Shown in pieces: positions 55,210-63,084 of a stretch of DNA of 64,000 nucleotides. The notes beneath the pieces were generated by a model. It did no database searches and was not told the origin of the DNA. It saw only the letters and a program-made list of their open reading frames with translations. The DNA lies in NCBI GenBank assembly GCA_963843315.1, contig CAWJJU010000004.1, forward strand, positions 124,001 through 188,000, read 5' to 3'. This stretch comes from JAWVFM01 sp963843315. GTDB lineage: Bacteria; Actinomycetota; Thermoleophilia; Solirubrobacterales; 70-9. Each line of letters opens with the position of its first letter. Position 1 is the first letter of the stretch. The translations under genes and the position numbers were made by a program.

Positions 55210-56408
55210 TTCAGCATCTCCGCCAGGCGCTCGGCGGCGTTGCGGGCGCCGTCGGTCTCGACCGGGCGGTAGTCGACTTCGCGGCCGATCTCCTGGGCGA
55301 TGGCCTCGGCGATCGCGTCCGGCGGCGAGTCGTCGAAGTCCATCCGCCGGCCGGCGCCGTAGCGCTGCAGGCGATGGTGAACGTGGAAGTTCTGCTCGAA
55401 GTGGTGCTTGAGCGGGAAGTAGATGAACGGCCGGCGGTTGGCGGTGAGCTCCATCGACGTGGTCAGGCCGCCCTGGGCGACGGCGAGGTCGCAGGCCGCC
55501 AGGTGGCGGTAGAGGTTGTGGACGTAGGGGCGCACCTCGAGGCCATCGAGGAAGGGCAGCGAGTCGGGGTCGATCCGGGGGCCGGCGACCACGATCATTC
55601 GCAACTCGGGAACGGCCCGCTTGGCGGCCGGATGCGCGGCGATCACCTTGCGCAGCAGGCTCTCGCCCACCCCCGAGCCGCCGACGGTGACGATGCACAC
55701 CTTCTCCTCCGGCGCGTAGCCCAGCTCGTCGCGAAGCGCCCCGCGGTCGCCGAACTCGTTCGGGTCGAACCCGGTGACGTAGCCCGAGAAGTGGTAGTGC
55801 TCCTCGGTCCACTCGCGAATCATCGGCAGATCCGGGCCCAGGCGCTCGTCGACGATGTCGTCGGGGTTGCCGACGAAGATCGCCCGGTCGCGGACCTGGG
55901 GATGGTCGGCGATGTGCTCGACCATCTCGGCGTTGTAGTCCGCCGTGAGGAACGCCTCGCGCTCGCCCAGGTCGGGCATCGGCAGGAAGCCGACGAAGTC
56001 GGTCAGCCAGGCGTAGCCGGCCGTCTTCAGCTCGGGATGCTCGTGAAGGAAGTGGTCGATCTCCCAGCCCTCGTCGGCGATCCAAAGGTCGTAATCCGAC
56101 TCCGCGACCACGTCGTGGAAGAGCATGAAGTTGGCGACCATGATCTCGTCCATGCGCCGGTAGGCCTCGAAGCATGCGAGGTCGTGCTCGGCCGACTCCG
56201 ACTCGAAGTGGCCCGACTCGGACGCGAGGTGCACGGAGGCGGGGTGGATGGACTCGCCTTCGTCCTCGAGCACGCGTGTGACCGGGTCCTGGGCCAGCCA
56301 GTCGATCTGAAGGTCGGGCACCTGCTTTCGCAGCTCCTCGGCGATCGCCACGTCGCGCTGGGCGTGGCCGAGGCCGATCGGCGAGGAGATGAACAGTGCT
56401 CGTTTCAT
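55206..56408 (-). CDS. UGT/MurG-like glycosyltransferase (GT-B fold)
   Basis: The 400-residue enzyme has the N-terminal ISSPIGLGHAQRDVAIAEEL loop typical of GT-B enzymes. The C-terminal donor-binding region is VTVGGSGVGESLLRK and AQGGLTTSMELTANRRPFIYFPL, as in GT1/GT28 proteins. It would move a nucleotide-activated sugar onto a small molecule or lipid. Its linkage with three hydrolases and a nearby methyltransferase hints at tailoring of a lipid or natural product, but no scaffold-building enzyme is present in the window. Confidence 0.87.
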   Translation of the reverse strand: MKRALFISSPIGLGHAQRDVAIAEELRKQVPDLQIDWLAQDPVTRVLEDEGESIHPASVHLASESGHFESESAEHDLACFEAYRRMDEIMVANFMLFHDVVAESDYDLWIADEGWEIDHFLHEHPELKTAGYAWLTDFVGFLPMPDLGEREAFLTADYNAEMVEHIADHPQVRDRAIFVGNPDDIVDERLGPDLPMIREWTEEHYHFSGYVTGFDPNEFGDRGALRDELGYAPEEKVCIVTVGGSGVGESLLRKVIAAHPAAKRAVPELRMIVVAGPRIDPDSLPFLDGLEVRPYVHNLYRHLAACDLAVAQGGLTTSMELTANRRPFIYFPLKHHFEQNFHVHHRLQRYGAGRRMDFDDSPPDAIAEAIAQEIGREVDYRPVETDGARNAAERLAEMLN

Positions 56409-56439
56409 GTGCCCGTCTCTTCAGATGACCCTAACGCGC

Positions 56440-57507
56440 CTACGGCCGCGCTTCCAGGATGAGGTTGAACGGGGTCTCGGTGGCGCGGCGCACCTTCGAG
56501 AAGCCGCCCTGGGTGATCACCTCGGTCAGGCGCGCCTCGCCGGCCTGCGCTCCCAGCGCCAGCCCGACCTCCTGGTCCAGCGACGCGGGCGTGCAGATCA
56601 CCGTCGAGGCGCCGTAGAACACGCGGCCGACCGGGTTGAGGTTCTCCTCGACGCGGTCGTTCGCATTGGGCTCGACGATCATCCACGTCCCATCGGCATC
56701 GAGCGTCTCCCGCACGTGGGCCGAGGCGCCGACCGGGTCGCCCATGTCGTGCAGGCAGTCGAACACGCAGACCAGGTCGTAGCCGGTGCCCGGGTAGTCC
56801 TTGCCCGAGGCGACCTCGAACGTGATCCTGTCGGCCACGCCGGCCTTTTCGGCCGCCTCGCGGGCGCGCTCGATCGAGGCCTCGTGGTAATCGAACCCGT
56901 GGAACTCCGAATTCGGGAACGCCTGGGCCAGGATGATCGTCGACGCGCCGTGGCCGCAGCCGACGTCAGCCACCTTCGCGCCCTTCTCGAGCTTGTCGAC
57001 CACGCCGTCCAGGGCCGGCAGCCATTCGGCGACGAGGTGGGCTCGGTAGCCGGGACGGAAGAACCGCTCCGTTCCGTGGAACAGGCGGTGGTCGTGCTCG
57101 TGCCAGCCCATGCCGCTGCCGGACTTGAACGCCTCGACGATGCGCTCTTCGTCGGCGAAGAGCGAGGCGATCAGGTCGTAGGCCCCCAGGATGTAGAAGG
57201 GGCTGTCCTCATCGGCAAGCGCCAGTGCGTGCTCGTCCGGGAGGGTGTAGGTATCCGACTCGGGATCGTAGGCGACATAGCCCCCGGCGGCCTGGTTTCG
57301 CAGCCACTCGCGCACGCTGCGCTCGGCGGCGCCGCTGCGGTCGGCGACCTCCCCCGAGCTGAGCGGGCCGGCACCCGCCATGGCCTTGTACAGGCCGAGC
57401 TTGTCCCCGATGATGAACAGGGGCGCGCTGATCACGGCGCCCATGTCGGTGACGGCCTGGCCCATGAAGGCCTCGACCTTCGCCTCGTCAATGGTGTTGG
57501 CAGCCAT
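56440..57507 (-). CDS. Class I SAM-dependent methyltransferase with N-terminal winged helix
   Basis: The 355-residue protein has an N-terminal winged-helix/dimerisation part (about 25-90) and a Rossmann domain with SAM motif DVGCGHGASTIIL. DYHEASIERAREAAEKAG and FDCLHDMGDP follow. It resembles the mycobacterial Rv2258c group. The target is unknown. ATG at 57507 has a very good Shine-Dalgarno (AAGGAGG, eight bases upstream), which is unusual in this window and implies a leadered message. The glycosyltransferase follows after 31 bases. Confidence 0.9.
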   Translation of the reverse strand: MAANTIDEAKVEAFMGQAVTDMGAVISAPLFIIGDKLGLYKAMAGAGPLSSGEVADRSGAAERSVREWLRNQAAGGYVAYDPESDTYTLPDEHALALADEDSPFYILGAYDLIASLFADEERIVEAFKSGSGMGWHEHDHRLFHGTERFFRPGYRAHLVAEWLPALDGVVDKLEKGAKVADVGCGHGASTIILAQAFPNSEFHGFDYHEASIERAREAAEKAGVADRITFEVASGKDYPGTGYDLVCVFDCLHDMGDPVGASAHVRETLDADGTWMIVEPNANDRVEENLNPVGRVFYGASTVICTPASLDQEVGLALGAQAGEARLTEVITQGGFSKVRRATETPFNLILEARP

Positions 57508-57642
57508 GTGAATGTCCTCCTTGATTGGATGGGTAGTGCCGCCGCCAACCCTCCCGCGGCCACGCCTTCGCTTCCACGCCCTCCGGCACGCCGCCAATGC
57601 GTAGAACTGCACGCTGGTGGCTGAGATACGCTCGCCGCTGCG

Positions 57643-58344
57643 ATGAGCGCCCCTGGATCGGCAGCTTCGTGGCCCGCCGATGATCCCGCGATCGGCTTTC
57701 TTGGCGTCCTGGACTCGGCGCAGGCGCAGGATCTCCGCGGGCGCGGCATTGCGCGCCGGTTTCGCAAGGGCCAGGCGATCTTCCATCAGGGCGGGGCGTC
57801 CGACCGCGTCATCGTGTTGATTCGCGGCCGCGTGAAGGTCTCCACCCTGTCCGACGAGGGCAAGGAGATCGTGCTCGCTTTCCGCGGGCCGGGCGACCTG
57901 CTGGGCGAGCTCTCGGCGATCGACGGCGAGCCACGCTCGGCGACGGTCGAGGCGATCGAGGAGGCGGAGGCGCTGGCGATACCTGCCGCGGAATTCCGTT
58001 CGTTCCTCATCGCCCATCCGGACGTGGGTTTGCTGCTCCTACAGATGCTGAGCCGCCGGCTTCGCGACGCGGACCGAAAGCGCGTGGAGTACGGCACCCA
58101 CGACACCGTGGGACGCGTGGCGGCCAGGCTCGTGGAGCTCGCGGAGCGTTATGGCCGGCCGGTAGCAAAGGGCATCGAGATCGGGTTGCCGCTTTCGCAG
58201 GAGGAGCTCGCCGGCTGGACGGGGGCCTCTCGCGAGGCGGTGAGCAAGGCGCTTCAGACCCTGCGCAAGGTGGGCTGGGTGATCACCGAACGCCGGCGGA
58301 TCACCGTCCTCGACCTCGAAGCCCTGCGCCGCCGCTCGGCCTAG
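57643..58344 (+). CDS. Crp/Fnr family transcriptional regulator
   Basis: The 233-residue regulator has an N-terminal cNMP-binding domain with cassette GELSAIDGEPRSATVEA (Glu, Arg and Ser for cyclic nucleotide present). The C-terminal helix-turn-helix is SQEELAGWTGASREAVSKALQTL. It lacks the cysteines of Fnr, so cAMP-type control is likely. It is divergent from the methyltransferase gene, and I see no symmetrical Crp box in the 135-bp gap. A TACGCT about ten bases before ATG may be its -10. Confidence 0.93.
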   Translation: MSAPGSAASWPADDPAIGFLGVLDSAQAQDLRGRGIARRFRKGQAIFHQGGASDRVIVLIRGRVKVSTLSDEGKEIVLAFRGPGDLLGELSAIDGEPRSATVEAIEEAEALAIPAAEFRSFLIAHPDVGLLLLQMLSRRLRDADRKRVEYGTHDTVGRVAARLVELAERYGRPVAKGIEIGLPLSQEELAGWTGASREAVSKALQTLRKVGWVITERRRITVLDLEALRRRSA

Positions 58345-58393
58345 CCACGCGTGCGGCTAAAGGGCCACCCCCGCCCGGCCGAAGAGAACCTGT

Positions 58394-59032
58394 GTGAGAC
58401 GACTGAGCGCAAAGGGCGCGCTCGCGGGGCTCATCCTCGGCCTGGCAGGGCTCCTGGCGGTATCGCTCGCGGGCGCTTCGATCAAGCCCAGCGACAACCC
58501 CGCGAACAACAAGCACCTGCTGAACAAGCCGATCGAGGACTTCCGCTACGACTACGCCAAGCACTGCCGCGACCACATACCCCCGGGCATGAAGTCGCTG
58601 CAGAACTGGCTGGAGCACAACGTCCGCGGGCAGTCATGGGGCATCTACCGCTGCGAGAAGCTCGGACCCCACAACTTCAGCCTCCACTCCGAGGATCGCG
58701 CGATCGATTGGCACCTCGAGGCAAGCAACTCCGCGGATCGGCGCGCCGCCCACAACCTGATCCACACCCTCCTCGCCAAGGACGAGCACGGCAACTACGC
58801 CGCGCTCGCCCGCCGGATGGGCATCCAGGGGATCATCTTCAACTGCCACGACTGGTGGTCGGGGATGGTCGGGCTCGGGCCGTACTCCTACTGCTACACC
58901 TCGCACGGCCACCGGCGCCACAACCTCGACCCGACGCAGGCGCACATGAACCACGTCCACATCGAGCTCAACTGGCCGGGCGCCAAGCGCAAGACCAGCT
59001 TCTGGCGCAGCAAGGTCGGCCGCCGCTACTAA
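58394..59032 (+). CDS. Secreted M15-like (D-Ala-D-Ala carboxypeptidase fold) protein
   Basis: The 212-residue protein begins with a signal peptide (LAGLILGLAGLLAVSLAGAS). Its zinc ligands fit the M15/hedgehog fold: His and Asp in SLHSEDRAIDW and a second His in HMNHVHIELNW. Three or four cysteines may form disulfides. M15 enzymes trim peptidoglycan stem peptides, but the conserved motif is altered (SED instead of the usual Gly-containing loop), so the activity is uncertain. The start is GTG at 58394. A 48-bp hairpin begins four bases after the stop. Confidence 0.75.
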   Translation: MRRLSAKGALAGLILGLAGLLAVSLAGASIKPSDNPANNKHLLNKPIEDFRYDYAKHCRDHIPPGMKSLQNWLEHNVRGQSWGIYRCEKLGPHNFSLHSEDRAIDWHLEASNSADRRAAHNLIHTLLAKDEHGNYAALARRMGIQGIIFNCHDWWSGMVGLGPYSYCYTSHGHRRHNLDPTQAHMNHVHIELNWPGAKRKTSFWRSKVGRRY

Positions 59033-59035
59033 CCC

Positions 59036-59083
59036 ATGAACGTCCCTCACTGATGGCTATACAGGGCAGTGAGGGACGTTCAT
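59036..59083. repeat. 48-bp perfect inverted repeat
   Basis: Two 17-bp perfect arms (59036-59052 ATGAACGTCCCTCACTG, 59067-59083) surround a 14-base loop. It fills the gap between the M15-like stop and the DUF488 start. There is no T-run after either arm, so it is a poor terminator. It resembles a REP-like or miniature mobile palindrome. The arms share CCCTCAYTG with the outer stem at 14325-14336. Confidence 0.7.
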
Positions 59084-59084
59084 C

Positions 59085-59627
59085 TTGTGGGGGCGGTGGG
59101 AGACTGCGCTGATCGGCGCGCTCGCGACCATCGGCGTCTACGGGTTCGACCTCGAGTCGTTCCTCGAAACACTGAGCGACAACGACATCACGCTCGTGAT
59201 CGACGTCCGGCAGCGCCGCGGGGTACGCGGGGCGCGCTACGCCTGGGCAAACTCCCGGCGCCTGCAGAGCGCGCTCGCCGAGGCGGGTATCGCCTATCGC
59301 CACGAGCCGCAGCTCGCCCCGACGGCCGAGATCCGCACGGCGCTCCAGGCCGAGTACGCCCGCCGCGGCATCGGCCAGCGATCGCGCAACGAGCTCAGCC
59401 CCGGGTACGTCGAGCGCTTCCGCGCCGCGGTGCTGGACAACGCGGACCTCGGGGCGGTAGTGGAAGCGCTGCCGTCAACCGGCCGCGCCGCGCTGATGTG
59501 CCTCGAGACGCAACCACAGGCCTGCCACCGCTCGCTCGTTGCCGAGCGCCTGGTCGAGCGACACGGCCTGGCTGTCGAGCACCTGCTGCCGCCGGCGGCA
59601 AACCGGCAGGGCAAGGAGCCTTCCTAG
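59085..59627 (+). CDS. DUF488 domain-containing protein
   Basis: The 180-residue protein has the DUF488 landmarks ATIGVYGFDLESFLETL, LVIDVRQRRGVRGARYAW and the C-terminal ALMCLETQPQACHRSLVAERL. Its function is unknown. The cysteine and His in the last motif suggest a possible active site. The only usable start is TTG at 59085, two bases after the 48-bp hairpin. The first dozen residues (LWGRWETALIGAL) are not family-like, so the native 5' end may have been replaced by the hairpin. Confidence 0.85.
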   Translation: MWGRWETALIGALATIGVYGFDLESFLETLSDNDITLVIDVRQRRGVRGARYAWANSRRLQSALAEAGIAYRHEPQLAPTAEIRTALQAEYARRGIGQRSRNELSPGYVERFRAAVLDNADLGAVVEALPSTGRAALMCLETQPQACHRSLVAERLVERHGLAVEHLLPPAANRQGKEPS

Positions 59628-59818
59628 CTGGGGTTCTCGATCGGACGGCAGCTGCCGTCCTCGCCGACGCCGGGCTCGTCGCAGCGGGGCGCAAGCAACG
59701 GATCGTCGCCGCCGACCTTCGAGGCCGGGTTCTCGAGGGGCGTGCTGATCGACCCCCCTGGCCTGCCCGGCAGTGGCGTGGCGATCAGCGCCATCTGCTC
59801 CTTGGTCTCCGGCCCCAT
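59624..59818 (-). CDS. Possible 64-residue protein downstream of recR
   Basis: ATG at 59818 opens a 64-codon ORF (MGPETKEQMALIATPLPG, ending CRPIENPS) with protein-like composition and two cysteines. It shares a CTAG with the convergent DUF488 stop, as two firm gene pairs in this window do. The same frame is open upstream to 59925 without a start codon, and the other frame also looks protein-like there, so a frameshift is possible. No family is recognised. The rest of the 59628-59923 gap holds nothing else I can support. Confidence 0.4.
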   Translation of the reverse strand: MGPETKEQMALIATPLPGRPGGSISTPLENPASKVGGDDPLLAPRCDEPGVGEDGSCRPIENPS

Positions 59819-59923
59819 GCCGGTCCGGGTACCCGTGGGCAGGCCGGAATATCTCCAGCGTTCGGATGATCGACCGGACGAGTTGCGCCCATCCGACCGA
59901 TCCGTGGGCTCCGCCGATCGGGC

Positions 59924-60520
59924 TTAGGCGCCGACGGCGCGGCGGCCCGAGAAGGCGCGGCCCAGGGTCACCTCGTCGGCGTGCTCCAGGTCGGCGCCGA
60001 CGGGAAGGCCGCTGGCAAGCCGGGTGATCTGGGTGCGTCCTCTGAGGAGATCGGCGATGTGAAGCGCAGTGGCCTCTCCGGTGGTGGTGGGGTTGGTGGC
60101 CAGCACGAGCTCCTCCACCCCGCCCTCTTCCACCCGCGTCACCAACTCGGCGATCTTGAGGTCCTCCGGGTCGACTCCGTCGATCGGCGAGAGCGCGCCG
60201 CCGAGCACGTGGTAGAGACCGCGGTACTCGCCCGTGCGCTCGATCGGGATGACGTCGGCCGGCTCCTCCACGACGCAGATCAGGGAGCGGTCGCGGCGCT
60301 CGTCCTCGCAGATCTTGCAGCGCGGCCCCTCGGCGAGGTTGAAGCACTCCTCGCAGAGGCCGACCTTTTCCTTGACCTCGCGGATGGCGTCGGCGAGGGC
60401 GAACGCGGCCTCGTCGTCGGCGCGGAGGATGTGGAACGCGAGTCGCTGGGCGGTGCGCTGGCCGATGCCCGGAAGGCGCGAGAGCTCGGTGACCAGCCGC
60501 TGGATCGGGCCGGGATGCAT
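59924..60520 (-). CDS. recR: Recombination mediator RecR
   Basis: The 198-residue protein has the N-terminal helix-hairpin-helix (LSRLPGIGQRTAQRLAFHIL) and the four-Cys zinc finger (CEECFNLAEGPRCKIC). The Toprim domain follows (ICVVEEPADVIPIERTGEYRGLYHVLGGALSPIDG). RecR works with RecO and RecF to load RecA on gapped DNA. It is last in the dnaX-ybaB-recR operon, a common bacterial arrangement, and starts five bases after the ybaB stop. Confidence 0.97.
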   Translation of the reverse strand: MHPGPIQRLVTELSRLPGIGQRTAQRLAFHILRADDEAAFALADAIREVKEKVGLCEECFNLAEGPRCKICEDERRDRSLICVVEEPADVIPIERTGEYRGLYHVLGGALSPIDGVDPEDLKIAELVTRVEEGGVEELVLATNPTTTGEATALHIADLLRGRTQITRLASGLPVGADLEHADEVTLGRAFSGRRAVGA

Positions 60521-60525
60521 GCGCT

Positions 60526-60864
60526 CTAGAGCCCCGGCAGCCCCATGCCGCCGGTGATCCCGCCGAGCTTCGAGGCAGCGAGCTCCTGCGCCGCGCGCAG
60601 CGCCTCGTTGATGGCGGCAAGGACCATGTCCTGGAGGAGCTCGACGTCCTCCGGGTCGGCGGCCTGCGGGTCGATCTGAAGCTCGAGCAGACGCAGGTCG
60701 CCGCTCATCTTCGCCTTCACCATCCCGCCGCCGGCGCTGGCCTCGACGACCTCGTCCTTCAGCTTCTCCTGGGCGGAGGCCATGTCGGCCTGCATCTTCT
60801 GGACCTGCTTCATCATCGCCCCGAGGTCCATGCCGCCCGGCCCGCCCGGCCCGCGCGGCGTCAC
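60526..60864 (-). CDS. ybaB: YbaB/EbfC family nucleoid-associated protein
   Basis: The 112-residue DNA-binding protein has the family core LGAMMKQVQKMQADMASAQEKL and a central beta strand part (VEASAGGGMVKAKMSGDLRL). GTG at 60864 is chosen because it overlaps the dnaX frame-3 stop (GTGA at 60864-60861), the coupling seen elsewhere here. ATG at 60831 (MDLGAMMKQ) is the alternative. The overlap also supports the third frame as the true end of dnaX. Confidence 0.93.
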   Translation of the reverse strand: MTPRGPGGPGGMDLGAMMKQVQKMQADMASAQEKLKDEVVEASAGGGMVKAKMSGDLRLLELQIDPQAADPEDVELLQDMVLAAINEALRAAQELAASKLGGITGGMGLPGL

Positions 60865-62611
60865 GACGCCGCCTCCGCATCGGGAACGTCGGCCTCGGCG
60901 ACCTCCTCCATCCCGAACTCGGTCTTGAGCCGCTCGATCGCCTCGTCCTCGCTGAGCTCGTCGCCGGACATCCTCACCCTCGCCGTCGAGCAGAACGAAC
61001 ACCGGTCGCAGGGGCTTGCCGGCGATCGCCTTGATTGCGTCGGAGAAGCGCTCGCGGGCATCCGGGCGCTCGGCCTTGCGCTTGTTGAACGCGGCGCTTC
61101 GCGGAAAGCCCAGTTCGACCACGGCCTGCTCGGTGTCCACGGCCAGCGGCCTTGCCGCCTCCAGGACGTGCGAGAGGACCTCGGCGCCGGACTGGCGCAC
61201 CTGGTCGATGACCGCGGGCCACAGGCCGAGGATCCTGTCGAGGTCGATGCTCTCAGCGACCGCGACGGCCTGGGCGACAGGACCGGAGCGGAGCAGCTCC
61301 GCCGACATCCTCCGAGGGAGCGTCAGCGACCGGTGATTCCGGCTCTGCCGGGATTCGTCCGGTGTCGTCGGGTTCGGGCGCCCGCGGGGCGGCAGGCTCG
61401 GCCGCCTGGGGCGGCGGAAGCGGTGCGGATGCCGGGGCCGGCGCGTCGAGCGTCGCGCCGCCGGCGACGGCGGCCTCGAGCCGCTCCAGTCGCTGGGCGA
61501 GCGCCTCGCGAGAGGGGTCGAGCTGCGGCGATGCCGCGCGCAGCAGCGCAAGGTCGAGCGTCATGCGCGGCTCGTCGCCCTCGCGGACCGCGGCGAGCGC
61601 GGCGGCGATCGCGTCGATGGCGCGCGCGAGGCCAAGGTCGGTGAACGCCGCCGCGCTCTGGGCGAGGCTGCCGGGATCGGCGACGGCGAGCGCCAGCGCG
61701 CTGGGCACCTCGCCGAGCGTGCGGACCACCATCAGGGCGCGCAGGTGCGCGAGCAGGTCGCGGCCGAACTGCGAGACGTCGCGCCCGGAGGCGCCCAGCC
61801 TCTCGCTCGTCTCGAGGACGGCGCGCGGATCGCTTGCGGCGATGGCCGCCGCCGCCGCCGAGATCAGCTCGGCGTCGGCGATGCCCAGGACGGCGAGCAC
61901 GTCGGCCGTGTCGATCTGCTTGCCGCCGTAGGAGACGAGTTGGTCGAGCGTGCCGAGGGCGTCGCGGAAGCTTCCGGTCGCGCCGCGCGCCAGGGCGGCC
62001 ACGGCGCCGTCGTCGATCTGAATCTCCTCGGCGGCGGCAACCCTGCGGATCACAATGGCGATCTGCTCCAGTGACGGGCGCTGGAAGTCGAAGCGCTGGC
62101 AGCGGTCGGCGATGGTGGCCATGACCTTGTGCGCCTCGGTGGTGCAGAGCACGAAGACGGTGTTGGGCGGCGGCTCCTCGAGGGTCTTCAGGAACGCGTT
62201 CCAAGCCTCGCGCGTGAGCATGTGCGCCTCGTCGAGGATGTAGACCTTCCAGCGGCCCTCCGCCGGCGCGTAGCCGACTCGCTCGCGCAGGTCGCGCACG
62301 TCGTCGACCGAGCGGTTGGAGGCGGCGTCCATCTCGATCACGTCGATGGAGGTTCCGGCGCTGATCGTTCGGCACGGCTCGCACACGCCACAGGGCGTGA
62401 GGGTCGGACCGTTGACGCAGTTCAGCGAGCGGGCAAGGATCTTCGCCAGCGAGGTCTTGCCGGTGCCGCGCGAGCCCACGAACAGGTACGCGTGGTGCAC
62501 CCGGTCCTGCTCGACCGCGTTTCGCAGAGTGCGCACCACATGCTCCTGCCCGACCACCTGGTCGAAGGTCTGGGGCCGGTGACGGCGGTAGAGAGAGGCC
62601 GACGCGCTCAC
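60861..62611 (-). CDS. dnaX: DNA polymerase III subunit gamma/tau, read across three frames
   Basis: Frame 1 (GTG 62611 to stop 61253) encodes 452 residues: Walker A GSRGTGKT at 46-53, zinc Cys 65/74/77/80, Walker B YILDEAH near 124-130, the clamp-loader domains and a Pro/Ala linker. The tau-type C-terminal domain (SIDLDRILGLWPAVIDQV and AFNKRKAERPDARERF) continues in frame 2. The last part (SGDELSEDEAIERLKTEFG) is in frame 3, ending at 60861 in a GTGA overlap with ybaB. Both shifts are +1 and both occur at GAG-GAT-G|TC. The shifted product would be about 582 residues. Programmed frameshifting or sequence error are the two explanations. Confidence 0.9.
60967..60975 (-). other. Putative +1 frameshift site 2 in dnaX
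   Basis: GAGGATGTC read as GAG-GAT-GTC in frame 2; the family sequence resumes at TCC-GGC-GAC in frame 3. Confidence 0.4.
61304..61312 (-). other. Putative +1 frameshift site 1 in dnaX
   Basis: GAGGATGTC read as GAG-GAT-GTC (codons 434-436) in frame 1; the family sequence resumes at TCG-GCG-GAG in frame 2. Unshifted translation stops 17 codons after GAT. Confidence 0.45.
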
Positions 62612-62618
62612 CCGACCG

Positions 62619-62624
62619 AGTCTA
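62619..62624 (-). promoter_or_regulatory. -10-like TAGACT, dnaX operon
   Basis: TAGACT ends seven bases before GTG at 62611. Confidence 0.5.
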
Positions 62625-62684
62625 CCCAGGCGCCAAGCGGCGCCCGGCGGGGTGCCCGAACCCGGCTTGCCCAGGCGCCGTGAT

Positions 62685-62736
62685 ACCCGAACGAGACCAG
62701 ATCGATACTGACAGGGGTCCGGGGCGCGACTACCTT
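62685..62736 (+). promoter_or_regulatory. Promoter with conserved 28-bp upstream element (copy 2)
   Basis: The 28-bp block ends at 62712 and carries -35-like CTGACA (62708-62713). TACCTT (62731-62736) follows after 17 bases. The expected transcript start (about 62743) is only about five bases before ATG at 62748, so this copy would drive a nearly leaderless message, unlike copy 1. Confidence 0.7.
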
Positions 62737-62747
62737 CGCGATCCAGG

Positions 62748-63038
62748 ATGGAAGCCGGCGAGAACGGAAATCACGCGCAGCGGGCCAATCGGCTCGCCAG
62801 GTCCGGCGTCGACGTGCCGGCCCGGATCGACTCCATGGTCGAGACGGGCAACTTCGACGCCGACGGAAGCCGCGAGTACGCGGTGGACGTGACCGTCAGG
62901 CCGGCGAAGGATGACGCCTACGCGGCGACCACCAACCAGTTCATCCACCCCGCGGCGAGCTTCGCCGAGGGGATGGACGTCACGGTCAAGGTGGACCCCG
63001 TCGACGAGGGCGACCTCATCCTTTGGGACGCCGGCTGA
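62748..63038 (+). CDS. Small protein of unknown function
   Basis: The 96-residue soluble protein (MEAGENGNHAQRANRLARSG, ending VDEGDLILWDAG) looks like a small beta-rich domain with many acidic residues. There is no signal peptide, Cys or membrane segment. I do not recognise the family. It has its own promoter carrying the element shared with 4249. The membrane protein at 63085 follows after 46 bases with its own Shine-Dalgarno and could be on the same message. Confidence 0.7.
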   Translation: MEAGENGNHAQRANRLARSGVDVPARIDSMVETGNFDADGSREYAVDVTVRPAKDDAYAATTNQFIHPAASFAEGMDVTVKVDPVDEGDLILWDAG

Positions 63039-63084
63039 CGGCGGGCCCCAGCAAGAGAAACCCACGAGGAAGGAGACAAGAGAG

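Noticed and set aside
56440..58017. 525-codon form of the methyltransferase starting at 58017
   Set aside because: The first 170 codons lie opposite the Crp-type gene, and a strong Shine-Dalgarno marks ATG 57507.
60526..61551. dnaX C-terminus and ybaB as one natural fusion protein
   Set aside because: They share a frame only if the second dnaX shift is ignored, and then the last DnaX segment and the GTGA overlap are lost.
62612..62684. SRP RNA (ffs) beside dnaX
   Set aside because: The region has two copies of CCCAGGCGCC and a GGCGCC hairpin but not the GGAAGCAGC-type core of SRP RNA.
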